Shown here in pieces: positions 46,256-58,649 of a DNA stretch of 64,000 nt. Positions within the stretch are counted from its first letter, which is position 1, and each line of letters starts with the position of its first letter. The notes under the pieces were generated by a model. That model was given only the letters and a program-made list of their open reading frames with translations. It was not told the DNA's origin and did not search any database. The stretch lies in NCBI GenBank assembly GCA_963969595.1, contig OZ018414.1, positions 13,747,660 through 13,811,659 of the forward strand, given 5' to 3'. The position numbers and the translations under genes were made by a program. This DNA comes from Neckera pumila (taxonomy: Eukaryota > Streptophyta > Bryopsida > Hypnales > Neckeraceae).

Positions 46256-49200
46256 TATACTTTGGGAGACACAAATATAGCATACATGTGGTGAAAATGG
46301 GCAAACCAAGAGGTTACAAAATATTTAAAGTAAAAGTCCAACGACATAGCAAAGGTCTGGCTAGATTGGATATAAACATGGATACAAGAGACATTTGTTA
46401 GATACAGATGCAAAGATGGTTCTGAATAAGTGAAAATATGATTAAAAAATCTAAACTAGGATGCTTGGCTTCAATCGAGGCTTTATCACATTGAGTGATT
46501 ATTTACTCGGTTACACCACCTCACCTAATTACTTGACCTATATAACATTATATACAAACTGGAGAGGTTGCACCCTCCTTGTTGTTTCCAATATATATGT
46601 CTTTTAGTGTAAGTATAATTACAATAGCCATACATCAATGTTGCATTTGTAATATTGAATTCAAATTTTAGTGATAGCAACATTGGATACAGAGTTGATT
46701 AATTCATTTAAGTTACAGTGCTATTGTACGGGGGTGCTTGCATCAAACTTCAAGGATCTTGAAGCATCCCCGCCCTCACTCTGTATACCCAACCGAGAGC
46801 CAAAACACCCTCCATTGTAATATTAGATGCGGTTTTCAAAGCATCGGGCTCAATAAATCTTTGGCATGGTACTTGAGTTTAGCGTAGGCAGGCGATTTTT
46901 CACAAGGCCAAAATTGATCGCTTTTTGTTTGACTTTTTGGCAATTTCCCTTGCAAGCAATCCCTAGAATATGCAATCACAATCACACAGAATTTGTCACT
47001 ATAGCTTTATAATTTGATTTTTTCTTTTTTATAAAATTGGAATGGGACTATAATAATGAGCAAGGAACTGTGTAATTTTGGTGAGTATTGGAGGCACTTT
47101 GACCGGCCCACTTTGAGGGAGCTGCAATGCCCGCTAAACCTTGGGGGATTTGACCCCCCCAAGGTGGCAATGCTCTTACGTGCAGCCATTTGAACCTTAT
47201 CATAAACTTTCTTTGCTTTGTAATTTATGACGGTCTCAACAAAGCACCATGAAGTCAAGATTGGTGTCTTCATTTGCTGAATCTTCAAAGCTTTAGACCA
47301 CCCAAAAGAAATCCTTCATTATCGTATCTATAACATAGTCAGTAGCATTAGTTGCCAGTGCCTTGCTTCTACAATGGAAGGTGTGGAATATTCACACCTT
47401 CTAGTCTTCATGCCCACTCTCTTTCCTCTTCAACCTCCACCTATTCAATAGTTATTGATGAAGTATTGTTGTATGTGGAATATCCCACACCTTCCACTGT
47501 AGAACCAAGGCAGCATTTACAAATGCTACTTAATATTATGCCGTGCAGTAGTTATAACTTGGTGGGAGGCGATGGGGGGGATAAAATTGTATTTTACTTC
47601 TATTTTGATCCAGCATAATTTTAGGGAGGGAAATGATTTGGCAGAGAAGCAACATAGCCGCTAGTACTTGGGTATGGTATAAGGTGGGTATCCAAAATAG
47701 GCCACCATCATCATTCTAGGTACATCTCCAAAATCAATATGTACCTATATAGAAGAAATGATCTTAAAGCATCTATAAAAAAAAACTCTGATCCTTCATA
47801 ACATTTGCATGTGGTAACCAGATGTTGCATTCTTTGGTACGTTAGAAACGCAACATCCTTTCACTTGTCAACAAGAAAATATGAAATTTTGACCAATCTA
47901 ATAATGCTAATAGTTGGCATAGTAGCAAAAAGTGGTAGTTTGGGAGTACTTACTCATTAGGTATATCCCGAATTCTTTGTAGCACAAATTATTTAGTCCA
48001 ATTTATAACTTCAATTTTGAACATCTATTTCAGTACTAAAGACTGTCATCATCTTGTATTCTTTATAGTGAAGCAAATAAAGTTGGGCAGTTAAGATACC
48101 CATTGACTCTTCTATAGCAAGAAACCTAAAGTTATGGTTTCCTTTATGGAATTTTTTCCTTAATCCTAAAACAATGAACCCACCATTGTCTCATCAATTG
48201 TGCGATTATCATTTTAATAGAATGAATATGTGCATTCCATTTTCTACATGAACCTCAAAGTCATCCACCAAAGACTTTTTTGTCCTCAGCTCTCTTACAA
48301 CTTACGAGGTTAACTTAGACGGATTCTTTTAGAGCAATTTATTGCTCAAAATCATTTTTTAAAGTAATATTTGACATTACATTCCCCCTTTTGCAACAAA
48401 AGAAAGTTGATAAATTGTTAGAAAATCTTTGGAGAGATTATCACTTCATTTTGGACGAATGTATGCTCATGTAGATAAATAAATGAGTTACCTTCAGCAT
48501 ATTTCTCATGTTTCATGCACGTCTATGGATGTGAAGCCCATCATAACTCCAGTGAAGATTGCTTTTTCTGCACTGCCCTCCCAAAACACGAATAATAAAA
48601 TAAGTCGCAAGCCCCCCTTTTTCTGTCCTTGCACAGCAATTCCCGGCAGGCTTGACTAACTCAACTCATCAAAGAGAAGAAGAGAAAGCCGGAGAATTGT
48701 ACCGTACAGCAGAAGATTGGGCCCTGTTTGTCATTCAGTGGAAAGCTTTTCTGGAGCAGCCGTTGGGAAAGACTCCTTGGCAGGGCTTGACAAGCCCAGT
48801 CATCACTAAGTTCGTCTTGGCAGCCTTACGTGGTTGGAGTTTTCTGATGATTCACAACACGCATTATTCGGGATGGACGAAAAGCAGATAATCTACATGA
48901 TGGGATCAATCCTTTGCTTTTTCAACTCAAACTCGCTTTTTCTTGTAGTACCGTATGCTAACTTGAAAAATCTCTTTAGAGTGCATATGTCGCCATAGAT
49001 TTGTTGACAATTCTGAGTTTCGTAGAATCAACCCTTCTTTGAAATACTGTATCTTAGTCCGTAACATTCAATGGCTTGAAGGCTTGCAGTCAAAATAGCA
49101 TCTAAATGACCTCATACGTGTTCACAACTTGACTGACATGGGAAAGTTGCCTAATCAGATGTGCACACAACGTGAAAGATTATCCTCAGATTCTCAAACA

Positions 49201-49849
49201 GGAGTCACATGTGTCCAACTTGACACGTGGATGATGTCCAATCAGATATGGACACAATATGAGATGCTCAGATTCTTCGGATATTCAGGGAATGAGCAAT
49301 TGGAAAGAGTGTCAGAAAAGGAATTCAACCGTTCAGAAGTGAAATAAAATACCTCATTTGCTTCAACCTTGGTTGGCATTCCGTTGAAAAATGCCTTCGC
49401 TCGCAACTTAATACGTGCATCAAATGGAGAGAGGTAATTCAATCCTGTATCATATAATTATCTCTGCACATAAAACCCTAATCAAGAGACTTGTCAAGCG
49501 AGATACAAAGAAATTTTCGGGAGAGAAAACATCCTTGCGGATATGCTCCATGAAGAGCTCCAAAAGAATCGAATACATGGAGCTATTATAGTACACAGCA
49601 GCACAGACAGTGCCACGATGAGAATGCAAAGGTAACTTACTCTTTGCTCTCAATCCTCTATACCCTAGTACTTAAATAGCTGTATCATTTCGAACTACTG
49701 AGTTACTACTACCTGAGATGATTAGTAGACATCAATTGGATGATTAACATATAAAATGGCGGACACAGGTACTATGATGTGTAACGAACAACAGATTACT
49801 GTTTGATCAGAATTTTCTATGTCCAGATACTTAATTAGTAATTCTTAAG
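46256..49849. other. Gene-poor intergenic region
   Basis: No gene is supported. 46770-46850 shares 'GAGCCAAAACACCC' and 'ATTAGATGC' with 60215-60290. C/G runs occur near 47152-47160 and 47572-47580. A 79-codon ORF at 48652-48891 has coding-like composition but no recognised domain. The part next to 49850 should contain the U-box gene 3' UTR. Confidence 0.45.
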
Positions 49850-51952
49850 TTATTGCCGAGTTGCCAATTGCCTGAAATGACTAGCAGACACAAAATTCGT
49901 GCTATGAGGATGGTTCGCATGGTGATCCGGCTCTCTTTTCTGAAGGAGCTTCAAAAGAGAGGTTGCTTTTCGCTTAGCCCGCGGGGTGCCCATGGTGAGC
50001 AGTGAATACAATGAAGGAACCGCGTTGCTGACCTGCATTACGGATGCAACAATTCTCTCACCTCCACTCCTGCAAAGAGCCAGTAAGACGGCAATCGCAT
50101 TTTCTCTTCCCTTGGGCGTCCCCACCCTCAGCATGCGTACCAAGATCGGAATTGCAGACGCGTCAGCGATGGCGGTGAGACCCTCGGTAGATCCTGCTAC
50201 GAGGGCCAGAACCATTAATGCATCATCAGCAATTCCTCCCTCTTCTTCGCTAAGAAGCGAAACCAAGATCGTCACAGCGCCAGACTCCACAATGGAGGAC
50301 TTGTTGCCATGATAGACGGCAAGATTGAAGAGAGCAGAAGCGGCATCCTTCTTGCCTCTCCGCGGTGTGCCATCCCGAAGAAGCGCCACAAGTCCAGGAA
50401 TGGCAGCAGATCTCTTGCCAATCACTATCTTGTACTCATCCACCACGGACAACGAGAAAAGCGTCGCAGCGGCGTTCTCTCTTGATTCCATGCTTCCGCC
50501 AAACCTAAGAACATCGATGATAGGGTCCAGGGCATTAGCGTTAATTATCAACGCTTTGTTGTTGTCATATATTGAGAGGTTGAGGAGTGCAGTAACGGCA
50601 TTCTCTTGTGTCTTGGGGTCCTTCGAGGAGAGGAGAGATACAAGGCAAGGGATCGCGCCTGCTTCTGCTATGCACATTCGATTATCTGTGCCGCATTTCG
50701 CAAGCAATCGGAGCTCATATGCAACCTGTTTCTGCACATCCGGGGAGCCCGTAGCAAGCTTGCCCACGAGAAAAGACGCGGTCATTTTAGTTGCTTCAAG
50801 GGCGGCCTTCGAAGTCGCAACCTGATTACTTCCTCCTCCGCCTTTAGATCCCTTCTCAGGCTTATCGAATGGAATGTGATAATCTTCGCACCATTGTGAA
50901 ATCAAGCTCCGCAGGGCGTAATTCGGTATCAAGTTCACATGTCCAAGCTTCTGCCCACTCTTGGGACATGTAGGATGACCTGCGTCAATCCATCTAGCAA
51001 TTGACGTTCGATCATACGTCTGCCCAGTGGCCACAATCACAGGATCTCGCATAAGATCAAGAGAGATTGGACACCGAAACTCATCAGGAGGGTTTACTAC
51101 GACATCACTCCTCCCGCTCGTAGAGACCTCACCTTCGTCGTCAACCGATGAAGTCCGAGAGCCGTTGCTACCTTCTTCCATCTCCGTCACACCACACACG
51201 ATACACTTCCCATACCGAACAAAACCAATGAAATTCGTCGCAGAAGCGAGAGTTTCTTCGGTTTCATCTTCAGCCTCTGTCAACTCAGCCTCCAGCCTCC
51301 GCACCTCCTTCTCACAGTCTCTGGCATTCTTCAACTCCAACTTCGCAAACAAGTTTTGCAATTGCCCGGCGTCAGGCTCTTCTTTCCTCTCGACTTGCTC
51401 CAACAGCCTGGTCACTTCCTCCGCAAGAGCGTCCTCCGCTGGATCAGCAATCAACTTCGCCCGCTGAACTTGCATCTTCACGAGCTCCACCTGCTCTCTT
51501 ACTTCGTCCGAGATTTCAAGCAGTTCCAAAGGCATCATTTCTAGAGCAGCAACGAGAGTCCCGGTGATTTCAAAAAACTTCTCGCTGATAGATTTGTTTC
51601 GAAAAACGGACAAGAAAATACTAGATTCCCTGCACTCGTCTATCAACTCCTTCGCGCTCGTCATCACATGGTAGATGTTGCGGAATGCGATAAGCGCAGA
51701 TGGCGGCATCGGCGGATTGGTGTCCCGTATCTCTTCGAAGAGAGGGGACAAAAGCTTGATTCTCCGAGCGATGTTGGCCACATTCCGTTTCTGGCACACT
51801 AGCGGCCTCTCGCAGCTGGCTACCTGCTGCGCTAACACTACTAAGGAACTAACGAGCGCTTTGGAAGAAAGACTTGCCGGCGGGGGTGACATATCCGCCA
51901 TAGCTGCTTCTCTCCGTTGACTCCTCAACTCCCGACGCGACCTCTGTGCCAT
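49850..51952 (-). CDS. U-box/armadillo-repeat E3 ubiquitin ligase (PUB17-like)
   Basis: A single uninterrupted 700-aa frame. Residues about 28-250 form the helical UND-type N-terminal region. The U-box is at about 288-362, with 'PPDEFRCPISLDLMRDPVIV', 'ATGQTYDRTSIARWID' and 'HPTCPKSGQ' followed by 'LRSLISQWCEDYHIPF'. Armadillo repeats run from about 395 to 675 ('GAIPCLVSLLSSKDPKTQEN', 'AVTALLNLSIYDNNK', 'AIPGLVALLRDGT'). The U-box docks E2-ubiquitin and the ARM repeats recruit substrate. The U-box flanks and the lack of introns recall the PUB16/PUB17 class, known from immunity and cell death signalling in angiosperms. Within the U-box family the exact orthology is uncertain. The start is the first ATG of the frame; M18 and M21 are alternatives. 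Confidence 0.93.
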   Translation of the reverse strand: MAQRSRRELRSQRREAAMADMSPPPASLSSKALVSSLVVLAQQVASCERPLVCQKRNVANIARRIKLLSPLFEEIRDTNPPMPPSALIAFRNIYHVMTSAKELIDECRESSIFLSVFRNKSISEKFFEITGTLVAALEMMPLELLEISDEVREQVELVKMQVQRAKLIADPAEDALAEEVTRLLEQVERKEEPDAGQLQNLFAKLELKNARDCEKEVRRLEAELTEAEDETEETLASATNFIGFVRYGKCIVCGVTEMEEGSNGSRTSSVDDEGEVSTSGRSDVVVNPPDEFRCPISLDLMRDPVIVATGQTYDRTSIARWIDAGHPTCPKSGQKLGHVNLIPNYALRSLISQWCEDYHIPFDKPEKGSKGGGGSNQVATSKAALEATKMTASFLVGKLATGSPDVQKQVAYELRLLAKCGTDNRMCIAEAGAIPCLVSLLSSKDPKTQENAVTALLNLSIYDNNKALIINANALDPIIDVLRFGGSMESRENAAATLFSLSVVDEYKIVIGKRSAAIPGLVALLRDGTPRRGKKDAASALFNLAVYHGNKSSIVESGAVTILVSLLSEEEGGIADDALMVLALVAGSTEGLTAIADASAIPILVRMLRVGTPKGRENAIAVLLALCRSGGERIVASVMQVSNAVPSLYSLLTMGTPRAKRKATSLLKLLQKREPDHHANHPHSTNFVSASHFRQLATRQ

Positions 51953-52959
51953 ACACTCCAGATCCTAAATAAGCCTCTTCAATTCGTCAAGGTCTATCCT
52001 CGACCACCTAGTTTGCCTTCCACATCATACCGCAACCTTCTCCAATTCAATTCACTTCAAATCCTTCCAAACTAGGACCAACCGTTAACAAACCAGATTT
52101 TGAACCACCAAAAAAACAAAAAACAAATTTTGAACCCCTTCTAACACTCTCTAGCTCCTTCAAGATCACCAACAAAGGTCCTCCAATACAAGATTCACAA
52201 GAACCCTACACCACCAGAGAACCAACCATTCGGACTCAAAATGAGGTCAAAGCACGTCGCTCCAAAGCTAATTCGAATAAAGAAGCCCCTCTGACCGCCC
52301 TTAGCGCGCTTGCTTCCGATTCCACACAGCGCAAAAGGAGAAAGACAAGAGCCACACAGGAGCTGCAAAGGCAGCCGCTGCTATATGGATCATAGGGAGC
52401 CGAAACACGTTGAATGAGGAAGACGACGCCAACCAATACATACGAGTTCGGCGCGACAAATACACCAGATATGTAGTAGGATAGTAGTATACGGAGTACT
52501 TCAGTACTCGTACACGGTTCTTTGAACCCATTGAAATGCCGGGCGAGTTCCGGTGAAACTCGCCTGGGGTTGTCAACTCCCCGCCCGCCACTACCGAACT
52601 AGTCCACTAGGCGAAGTATCGAATCCGTTTACTTTTTACTTTTTTTTCCCTTACTTTTACTTTTTTCCAACAGGCGCACAGTCTGGCCGGATGAACTGGT
52701 TTTGGGTCCAATGGCAATGGATTACTAGTTGGTTGATGCTTGCCAGCACCTTGATGCCTTGGTCAGAGGACTTCTGTGGCTTTGAAATTTATTGTTTACT
52801 TTGAAATTCAATCCGCCGTTTATATTGTAATATTTTAAATTTTTTTTTAATATGGCATGTTCACCTAATTGAATGTAACAACCAGCTGCACTAGCAAATT
52901 GGTTTTGTTTGTCTATGTGGCATGAAATTAGCTTGCTTTTGGAATAAGGTTCTACTTGA
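51953..52959 (-). promoter_or_regulatory. Upstream region of the U-box gene
   Basis: The sequence next to the ATG is rich in C and A on the + strand and has no other gene. Near 52492-52512 is an inverted repeat 'GGAGTACTTCAGTACTCG'. No TATA box was assigned. From about 52620 the DNA becomes T-rich intergenic. Confidence 0.4.
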
Positions 52960-53165
52960 AATTTCCACGGCCATTTTTTTGTCCAATAAATGAAAAAGAA
53001 TCCTTCTATGTAGGATAGAAGTGTAACTATTCGTCCTCGTAATTTTGTTGTGAAAAGGAAAAGCCTTCCAATGAGTGCTTTTGCAAAAAAATTTAAGCCA
53101 ACGATTCACATGGTATCCAAAGGGATGGTTTTCACAGTCACCAACCCGTCTCTTAAGGATCAAAC
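52960..53165. mobile_element. Decayed family D MITE
   Basis: Shares 'AAGAATCCTTCTATGTAGGA', 'GTGTAACTATTCGTCCTC', 'TTTTGTTGTGAAAAGG' and 'CCAATGAGTGCTTTT' with 45176-45398 and with bases 48-312. Only a worn 'CTTAAGGATCAA' remains at the right end. Confidence 0.6.
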
Positions 53166-53236
53166 TAAATTCACTCCTAGGAATCAAAGGAGGGATTCTC
53201 CCAATTTCCAAAGGGGGATTGGTTTATGTTGGTTAA

Positions 53237-54159
53237 CCCCTAAAGGACCAACATGCGTTTTTTGGCAACATAAAAATTTTGGGTAGATACGTGTGACTGG
53301 AGACTTGCATAATTTGGGCTAAAATTTTTATAGAAGGTGGGGACAAGGAATCTCTTTCATATACACCAAATTTCATGACATTTGGAAATACAAGTCAAAA
53401 GTTATGGCCTAGTATGTTGTTTGTTTCTCAACTTGGGCAATCCGGGCAGATCAAAAAAAGTCACTTTTTTCAAAAATAAAAAATTGACATTGGTTTATTA
53501 GATTTATATATACGTGGAAACCTTTGAATCATTCCATTTTGATCAATGAGTCAAATGTTACAAGGATTTTTAGTTTGTGGGCAGTTATGGATTGTCTACT
53601 CTAAAATAAACTTTGAAGTTGTTTATTTCACTCAATTTTCAATATTTTTCAAAAAAAGTAAAATTGTAGGATGTAGATTGTTTATTACAACATTGCACCA
53701 TTGGGATTGGCATTTTTCAATTCCATAATTAACTTCTTAACAATTTAGTGTTTTGAACCATTCTCTACTTCTTTCTATTTACTATTTTTTTCCTATATGT
53801 TGTAAAGTTTCAAATAATCTGAAAATTTTCAAGCATGTAGCCAACTTGACCTAAGGAATGAATCCAAAGAAGCACAACCATTTTAGAATTTTTTTCATAA
53901 TAATTTGACCTTGTGAAGTGCAGTCGCCCGATTTTTTGCAGGGCCAAAAAAAGGACTTTTGCCTCTTAAACGCTAATATCTTCCAATCTACAGGATGGAA
54001 ATTTCTGAAATTTTTTCTACACATTCTCAAACTAGAGTACTACAACATCCTATGGTTACATGTGTCCAAAAATGATAATTTTCAAAAATTTGGTACTTCT
54101 TCTAGAAATAGCAGTTTGGGAGCATTTTTGGTGAGAACATAGTCAAAGAACTTTAGGGG
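53237..54159 (-). mobile_element. TTAA-type element (family A), 923 bp
   Basis: TTAA at 53233-53236 and 54160-54163. The ends are CCCCTAAAGGACCAACATG and, inverted, CCCCTAAAGTTCTTTGAC. The interior is the reverse complement of the body of 18601-19931. ORFs inside are short and not transposase-like. Confidence 0.8.
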
Positions 54160-54163
54160 TTAA

Positions 54164-55682
54164 CAATGATATGAAGCCTCCACTACTTCGGTCCAAACTC
54201 CAAAGCCACTAAAGAGTAGTTTGACCGATTTAAAAACACCCATTTTTTAATACACTCTCAATTGGCTATAAACTGAAGGAAGAATGGTTCAAACTAGTCT
54301 TTCTGTAGACACTTTCAATTCACTTAAAAAAAACACTTTGTTTAGGGAACCATTCCGTGGTATCCGAAGTTGGATTAAAATGCAACCAAAATAATGGAGA
54401 AACGTCCCATAACAATGAGGGTTTTTCTAGTGGTTATTGTTTGTTTGTTAGGATCATATAAAGAAGAATAACAAATAAAGATGAAAATATTTTCATATTG
54501 AGGTCCTTACACACTGAGTTTCAAAATAGAATAATTTAGAATGATGATTTATTATCTTGAAAGTAGCATGAAGATAAAATATATGTGAAATCCTAACCTT
54601 ATTTATGTGTTAGTTTTATCTATATTGTATCATACACCGGCTTCGATAAAAATTTGATGGTAAAAACATCATTAGTTTCTACTTTAAGCAAATTGGCCCG
54701 CACTTTATTTGTACTAATTTCTTCTACATAGAAAAGTTGATCTTTATAATTTAAATTTGATTTACCATTGCAGTCCGAGGCCAATGTGACATATTTAAAT
54801 ATTAAAATTTGACCAGCCTAAAAATTCTATAGAAAGCCCCCAAATAAAATAATTATTCAGCATTAATGACACTGAGTGCTAAGTGATGTCATAGGAAGAC
54901 TTAGCTGAGAACTTCTGTTGACTTACAATATAAGAAACTTATTATTTGTAACTTTTTATATAAAATTTCAGTTGCTAGACTGGATGTGCTCCTATTCTCA
55001 ATTGGCTTCAGTGCACCCAACTCACAGTGTTCCAAATAAGGTAGTCTGCTCTTAAAGCAACCTTTTAAGAGCTGATTGCAATTTGGGGGGAGTTAAACTT
55101 TCTAAAACAATTTTCAATAAATTTTTATATTAAGAAAAATGGAATTGGCATCTATTCCAAGTTGTTTCATATTCTTTTGGACCTTCCTAGAATTAGTTAC
55201 AAATTTTTGAACTTGAAACATAATAGTGGGCACTAAAAGCGATCACCTTTTGAAATGTGCCATGTTGATACATTGAAGAAAGCAAGATGTAACTTTGTAT
55301 TAATGGTTGCCTTTAGATCAAGGGCACTTTCAGAGAACTCTACTTTAGCTAGTCAAAATATATGTTGGATGACATGAGTCATTTTTTATAACAAATTTCT
55401 TGTTGTAAAAGAGCAAAAGATGTATTATACTGATCCAATTTTTTTTGCAAAGCTTGCATGAATCAATAAAGACATAGGTTAACTTTGGTTTGAAAGATCC
55501 GTGTGAATGAAGTTAGCATTTGTTGGGAATGGCTCAACTACTTTGGATTCAAAGTCAAGAGGCTTTGCATAGAGAAAGATTACATTGAATATGAATGTGA
55601 GAAAGTTTGAAAAAGATCTTACCCCAAAAGCTCAATCTAAGGCAACATTGACAAAGACAATGACAAAGCCTCATGTAACATA
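54164..55682. other. Intergenic with family G repeat copy 2
   Basis: Bases about 55038-55295 match 4543-4800, starting AAGGTAGTCTGCTC. No gene is seen. Confidence 0.5.
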
Positions 55683-55946
55683 CATTAGATGACATTTCAA
55701 AGGGCTAGAGGGCCATTTCAGATCCGTTTCCCATGTTGTAAACTAGCTCCTATAGGCCAGAATAGAAAGTAATTTAAAAATCCAAAAAATCATCAATTTT
55801 GTAAAAATACTTTATAATAAACAAAATATTATTATTTAACATGGCATAAGTTATGTCAAGGCATATTGCTATTGTGGCAAAGTTCCCATAGTTTAGGAAC
55901 TTGAGGGAACTCACAGCTCTTTACAACCTCAAAATGTCATCTAATG
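55683..55946. mobile_element. MITE family E, copy 4
   Basis: The ends are CATTAGATGACATTTCAAAG and, inverted, CATTAGATGACATTTTGAGG. The interior contains 'GAGGGCCATTTCAGATCCGT' and 'AAGTTCCCATAGTTTAGGAA'. It is 264 bp. Confidence 0.7.
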
Positions 55947-56465
55947 GCTATTTGTTCAATCTTCTAATAAGCTTCATTTTCCCAAATGCCAAAGTCCCTA
56001 ATGCCATATATATTTGGTTACTTATGAAAGATATTTTCAAAGAAAAGATTTGCATTCATTTTAAGAATTATTTTATATTGATACTATCTTGCAGATACAC
56101 TATAATTCTATTCAAAGACCATTTTCATATTTATCCCTTATTAAATCATTAAACAATAATTTCCACTTTTTCATCTTAAAGAATCACACACAATTTTAAT
56201 GATTTTCACTAACATAAATACATCTATTTTAGATTCCAACCTAATTGCATTACAATGTTTATCCTATCTTTAGGTTAGTTTAGTACCTAAATCAATTTTA
56301 GTCATATTTGCTTGTGAGATTTGTACCACATAAGTAAGAAAAAAATGATAATCCTAGGTTAAAATTTTGAAATGAAGAAGGGACCATGATGCATTGCAAA
56401 AACATTTAGTTGAAGGACACAATTTGATGTATTTCCTTATTTACCTACAAGTAGATAAAATCTTG

Positions 56466-56754
56466 CATTAGAAGGAATTTGAGGCCTCCAAGAGACCGCG
56501 AGTTATCCTGCATTCCCAAACTGCGGGAACGCAAGAAAGCAGTTGGTTGATGTGGTCGAAATGGTGCCACGTCATTTTTGAAAAAAAATAAAAAAATAAA
56601 AAATTTGCCTAAAATGATATTTGAGGGAATTTTTTATTTTTATTTTTTATTAATAAAAAAATTATGACAGCCCGTACCGGCTGATCGCAGACACTGGCCA
56701 AAATTGGAAACGGGCCTAAAACGGACCTCCAATAGCCTCAAATCCCCTCTAATG
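56466..56754. mobile_element. MITE family E, copy 5
   Basis: The ends are CATTAGAAGGAATTTGAGGC and, inverted, CATTAGAGGGGATTTGAGGC. It is in the opposite orientation to copy 3, with 'GTTATCCTGCATTCCCAAAC' first and 'ACGGGCCTAAAACGGACCTC' last. The AT-rich middle has expanded, giving 289 bp. Confidence 0.7.
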
Positions 56755-57677
56755 AAACAAAGCCATCGAACGTTTCATTCTAAATCAATGAAGCATAGGG
56801 CCTTAATTCCGTGTTGAAACATCCAAGAACATTGGCTCAAAAAAAGAATCATCCTTATTGTGAGTCAAAGAAGTAGTACCACTTCACTCTTTCTAAGCTA
56901 GACACATTTTCTTAAACCTTTTCTTAAGAATAAAGTAAGAAGACCTAATTGTCTGTGACCTCTTTGCAAAACCATTCCATTTAGATTCTTGCCTATATTA
57001 TACAACATCCATATATGAGAACCTAGGGTAGATTTTTAAATACACCTATTTTCAACGCTTCGAATGTTTGAAATTTATTCATACAAATTCCAAACAATCC
57101 ATTCTAGAAAAATCTAGGATCTCCTTTCAACCAAAGTATCTATACCTAAATATATTCAAATAAGCAATTGAATATTGTTCCTAATATCAAATTGCCTAGT
57201 TTTTGTTGAATCTTGTTAGAAGTCACAAGAAAGTCATTATAGATTGTCTTCTTATACATTATTAGACACCATACTAGATGAATAAACTATGTATTTTCAA
57301 AGTGTTCAAATAAAATTGCTTCTAAATCCGACCTTAAATTCTCATGAGTATTGGAAGAAAATTTTAGGTAAGAATTTTTAGGAGATACTAAAAGAAAACT
57401 TTGTTGAAGTCAATACAATGTGTACCACATTATTCTATTTCCAACGCAAAATTTGCACTGAATTTGATATTTTTATGTCTTTGAAATAGGAAAATGTCAT
57501 GTAAATTGTATTGACTTCAACAAGGTTTTTTTCTAGTGCATTTGGTTTTAGAAAGGGGTCACAATTACGTACAATTACCTTAGCACCAACACTCAATAAA
57601 AGTTTTAATATTTCAAGAATAGAAGCTATGCTCAAAACCTTGATCAGATTCAGTTTGATGGAATGGAAGGCTTCTAG
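56755..57677. other. Intergenic, no gene seen
   Basis: AT-rich. A short inverted repeat is present: 'AACTTTGTTGAAGTCAATACA' near 57400 against 'TGTATTGACTTCAACAAGGTT' near 57507. Confidence 0.4.
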
Positions 57678-57681
57678 TTAA

Positions 57682-58645
57682 CCCCTAAAGGTTAGAGACT
57701 ATATTTTCACCAAAAATGCTCTAAAATTGCCATTTCTAGTACAAGTATCAAATTTTAGAAAAAAAAATATTTTTGGATACATACAACCGTGGTATCTTGT
57801 AGTAAGCTTGTTTGAGAGGATGTAGAAAATATTTCAGAATTTTCTACCTAGTAGATTGCAAGATATTAGCATCTAAATTGACAAAAATCCTATTTTTGGC
57901 CTTGCAAAAAACCAGGCAGCTGCACTTCACAAGGTCACATTTAAATGAAAAATGTCCAAAATGGTGGTTACTCCTTGGACATATCCTTCAAAGCAAGTTG
58001 ACTACATGCTTGAAAATTTTCAGATCATTTGAAATTGTAAACATATAGGAAAAAAATAGTATGTAGAAAGAAATAGAAAATGATTCAAAACACGAAATTG
58101 TTAAGAATTTAATTATGGAATTGAAAAATGTCAATCCCAACGGTTTTAATGTTATAATAAACAATATACATCCTATCATTTTATTTTTTTCAAAAAATGT
58201 TAAAAATTGAGTTAGATAAAGGTCTCCAAAGTTTATTTTAGAGTAGGGAATCCATAACTAGACTCAAACTAGAACACCTCATAACTTTCATCTCATAAAC
58301 CAAAATGGAATATATTCAAAGCTTTACACATATATATAAATCTAGAAAACCAATTTCAAATTTTTATTTTTTTATAAAGTGATTTTCATAATTTTTTTGA
58401 GCTACTTGCTGACCATTAAAAATGACATATCATCCAATAACTTTTTAATCATGTAGTCAAAAGTTTTGAAAATTGTTGAGCCTTAAAGTTACTCCTTGGG
58501 CACACATTGTGTAAAATTTTCAAAGAAAAAAAATAAAATTTCCGTTCGTAGTAAGCTCCCCAAAATCGCTTGTTGCCCAAAAAAACACCATTTGGTCCAA
58601 AATCGCTTGTTGCCCACAAAAAAACACCATTTGGTCCTTTAGGGG
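57682..58645 (+). mobile_element. TTAA-type element, chimera of family A and the foldback arm
   Basis: TTAA at 57678-57681 and 58646-58649. Left end CCCCTAAAGGTTAGAGAC; inverted right end CCCCTAAAGGACCAAATGG. The first ~700 bp follow 18601-19931. The last ~215 bp (from about 58430) follow the right arm of the foldback element at 29121-29534. A 45-bp direct repeat ('CAAAATCGCTTGTTGCCCA' twice) lies near the right end. Confidence 0.75.
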
Positions 58646-58649
58646 TTAA

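Noticed and set aside
48652..48891. 79-codon ORF with protein-like composition
   Set aside because: No domain recognised, no clear splice partners and no homologue known to me. Left as intergenic.
49986..51544. Long + strand ORFs opposite the U-box gene (up to 166 codons)
   Set aside because: They are antisense shadows of a strongly conserved minus-strand protein.
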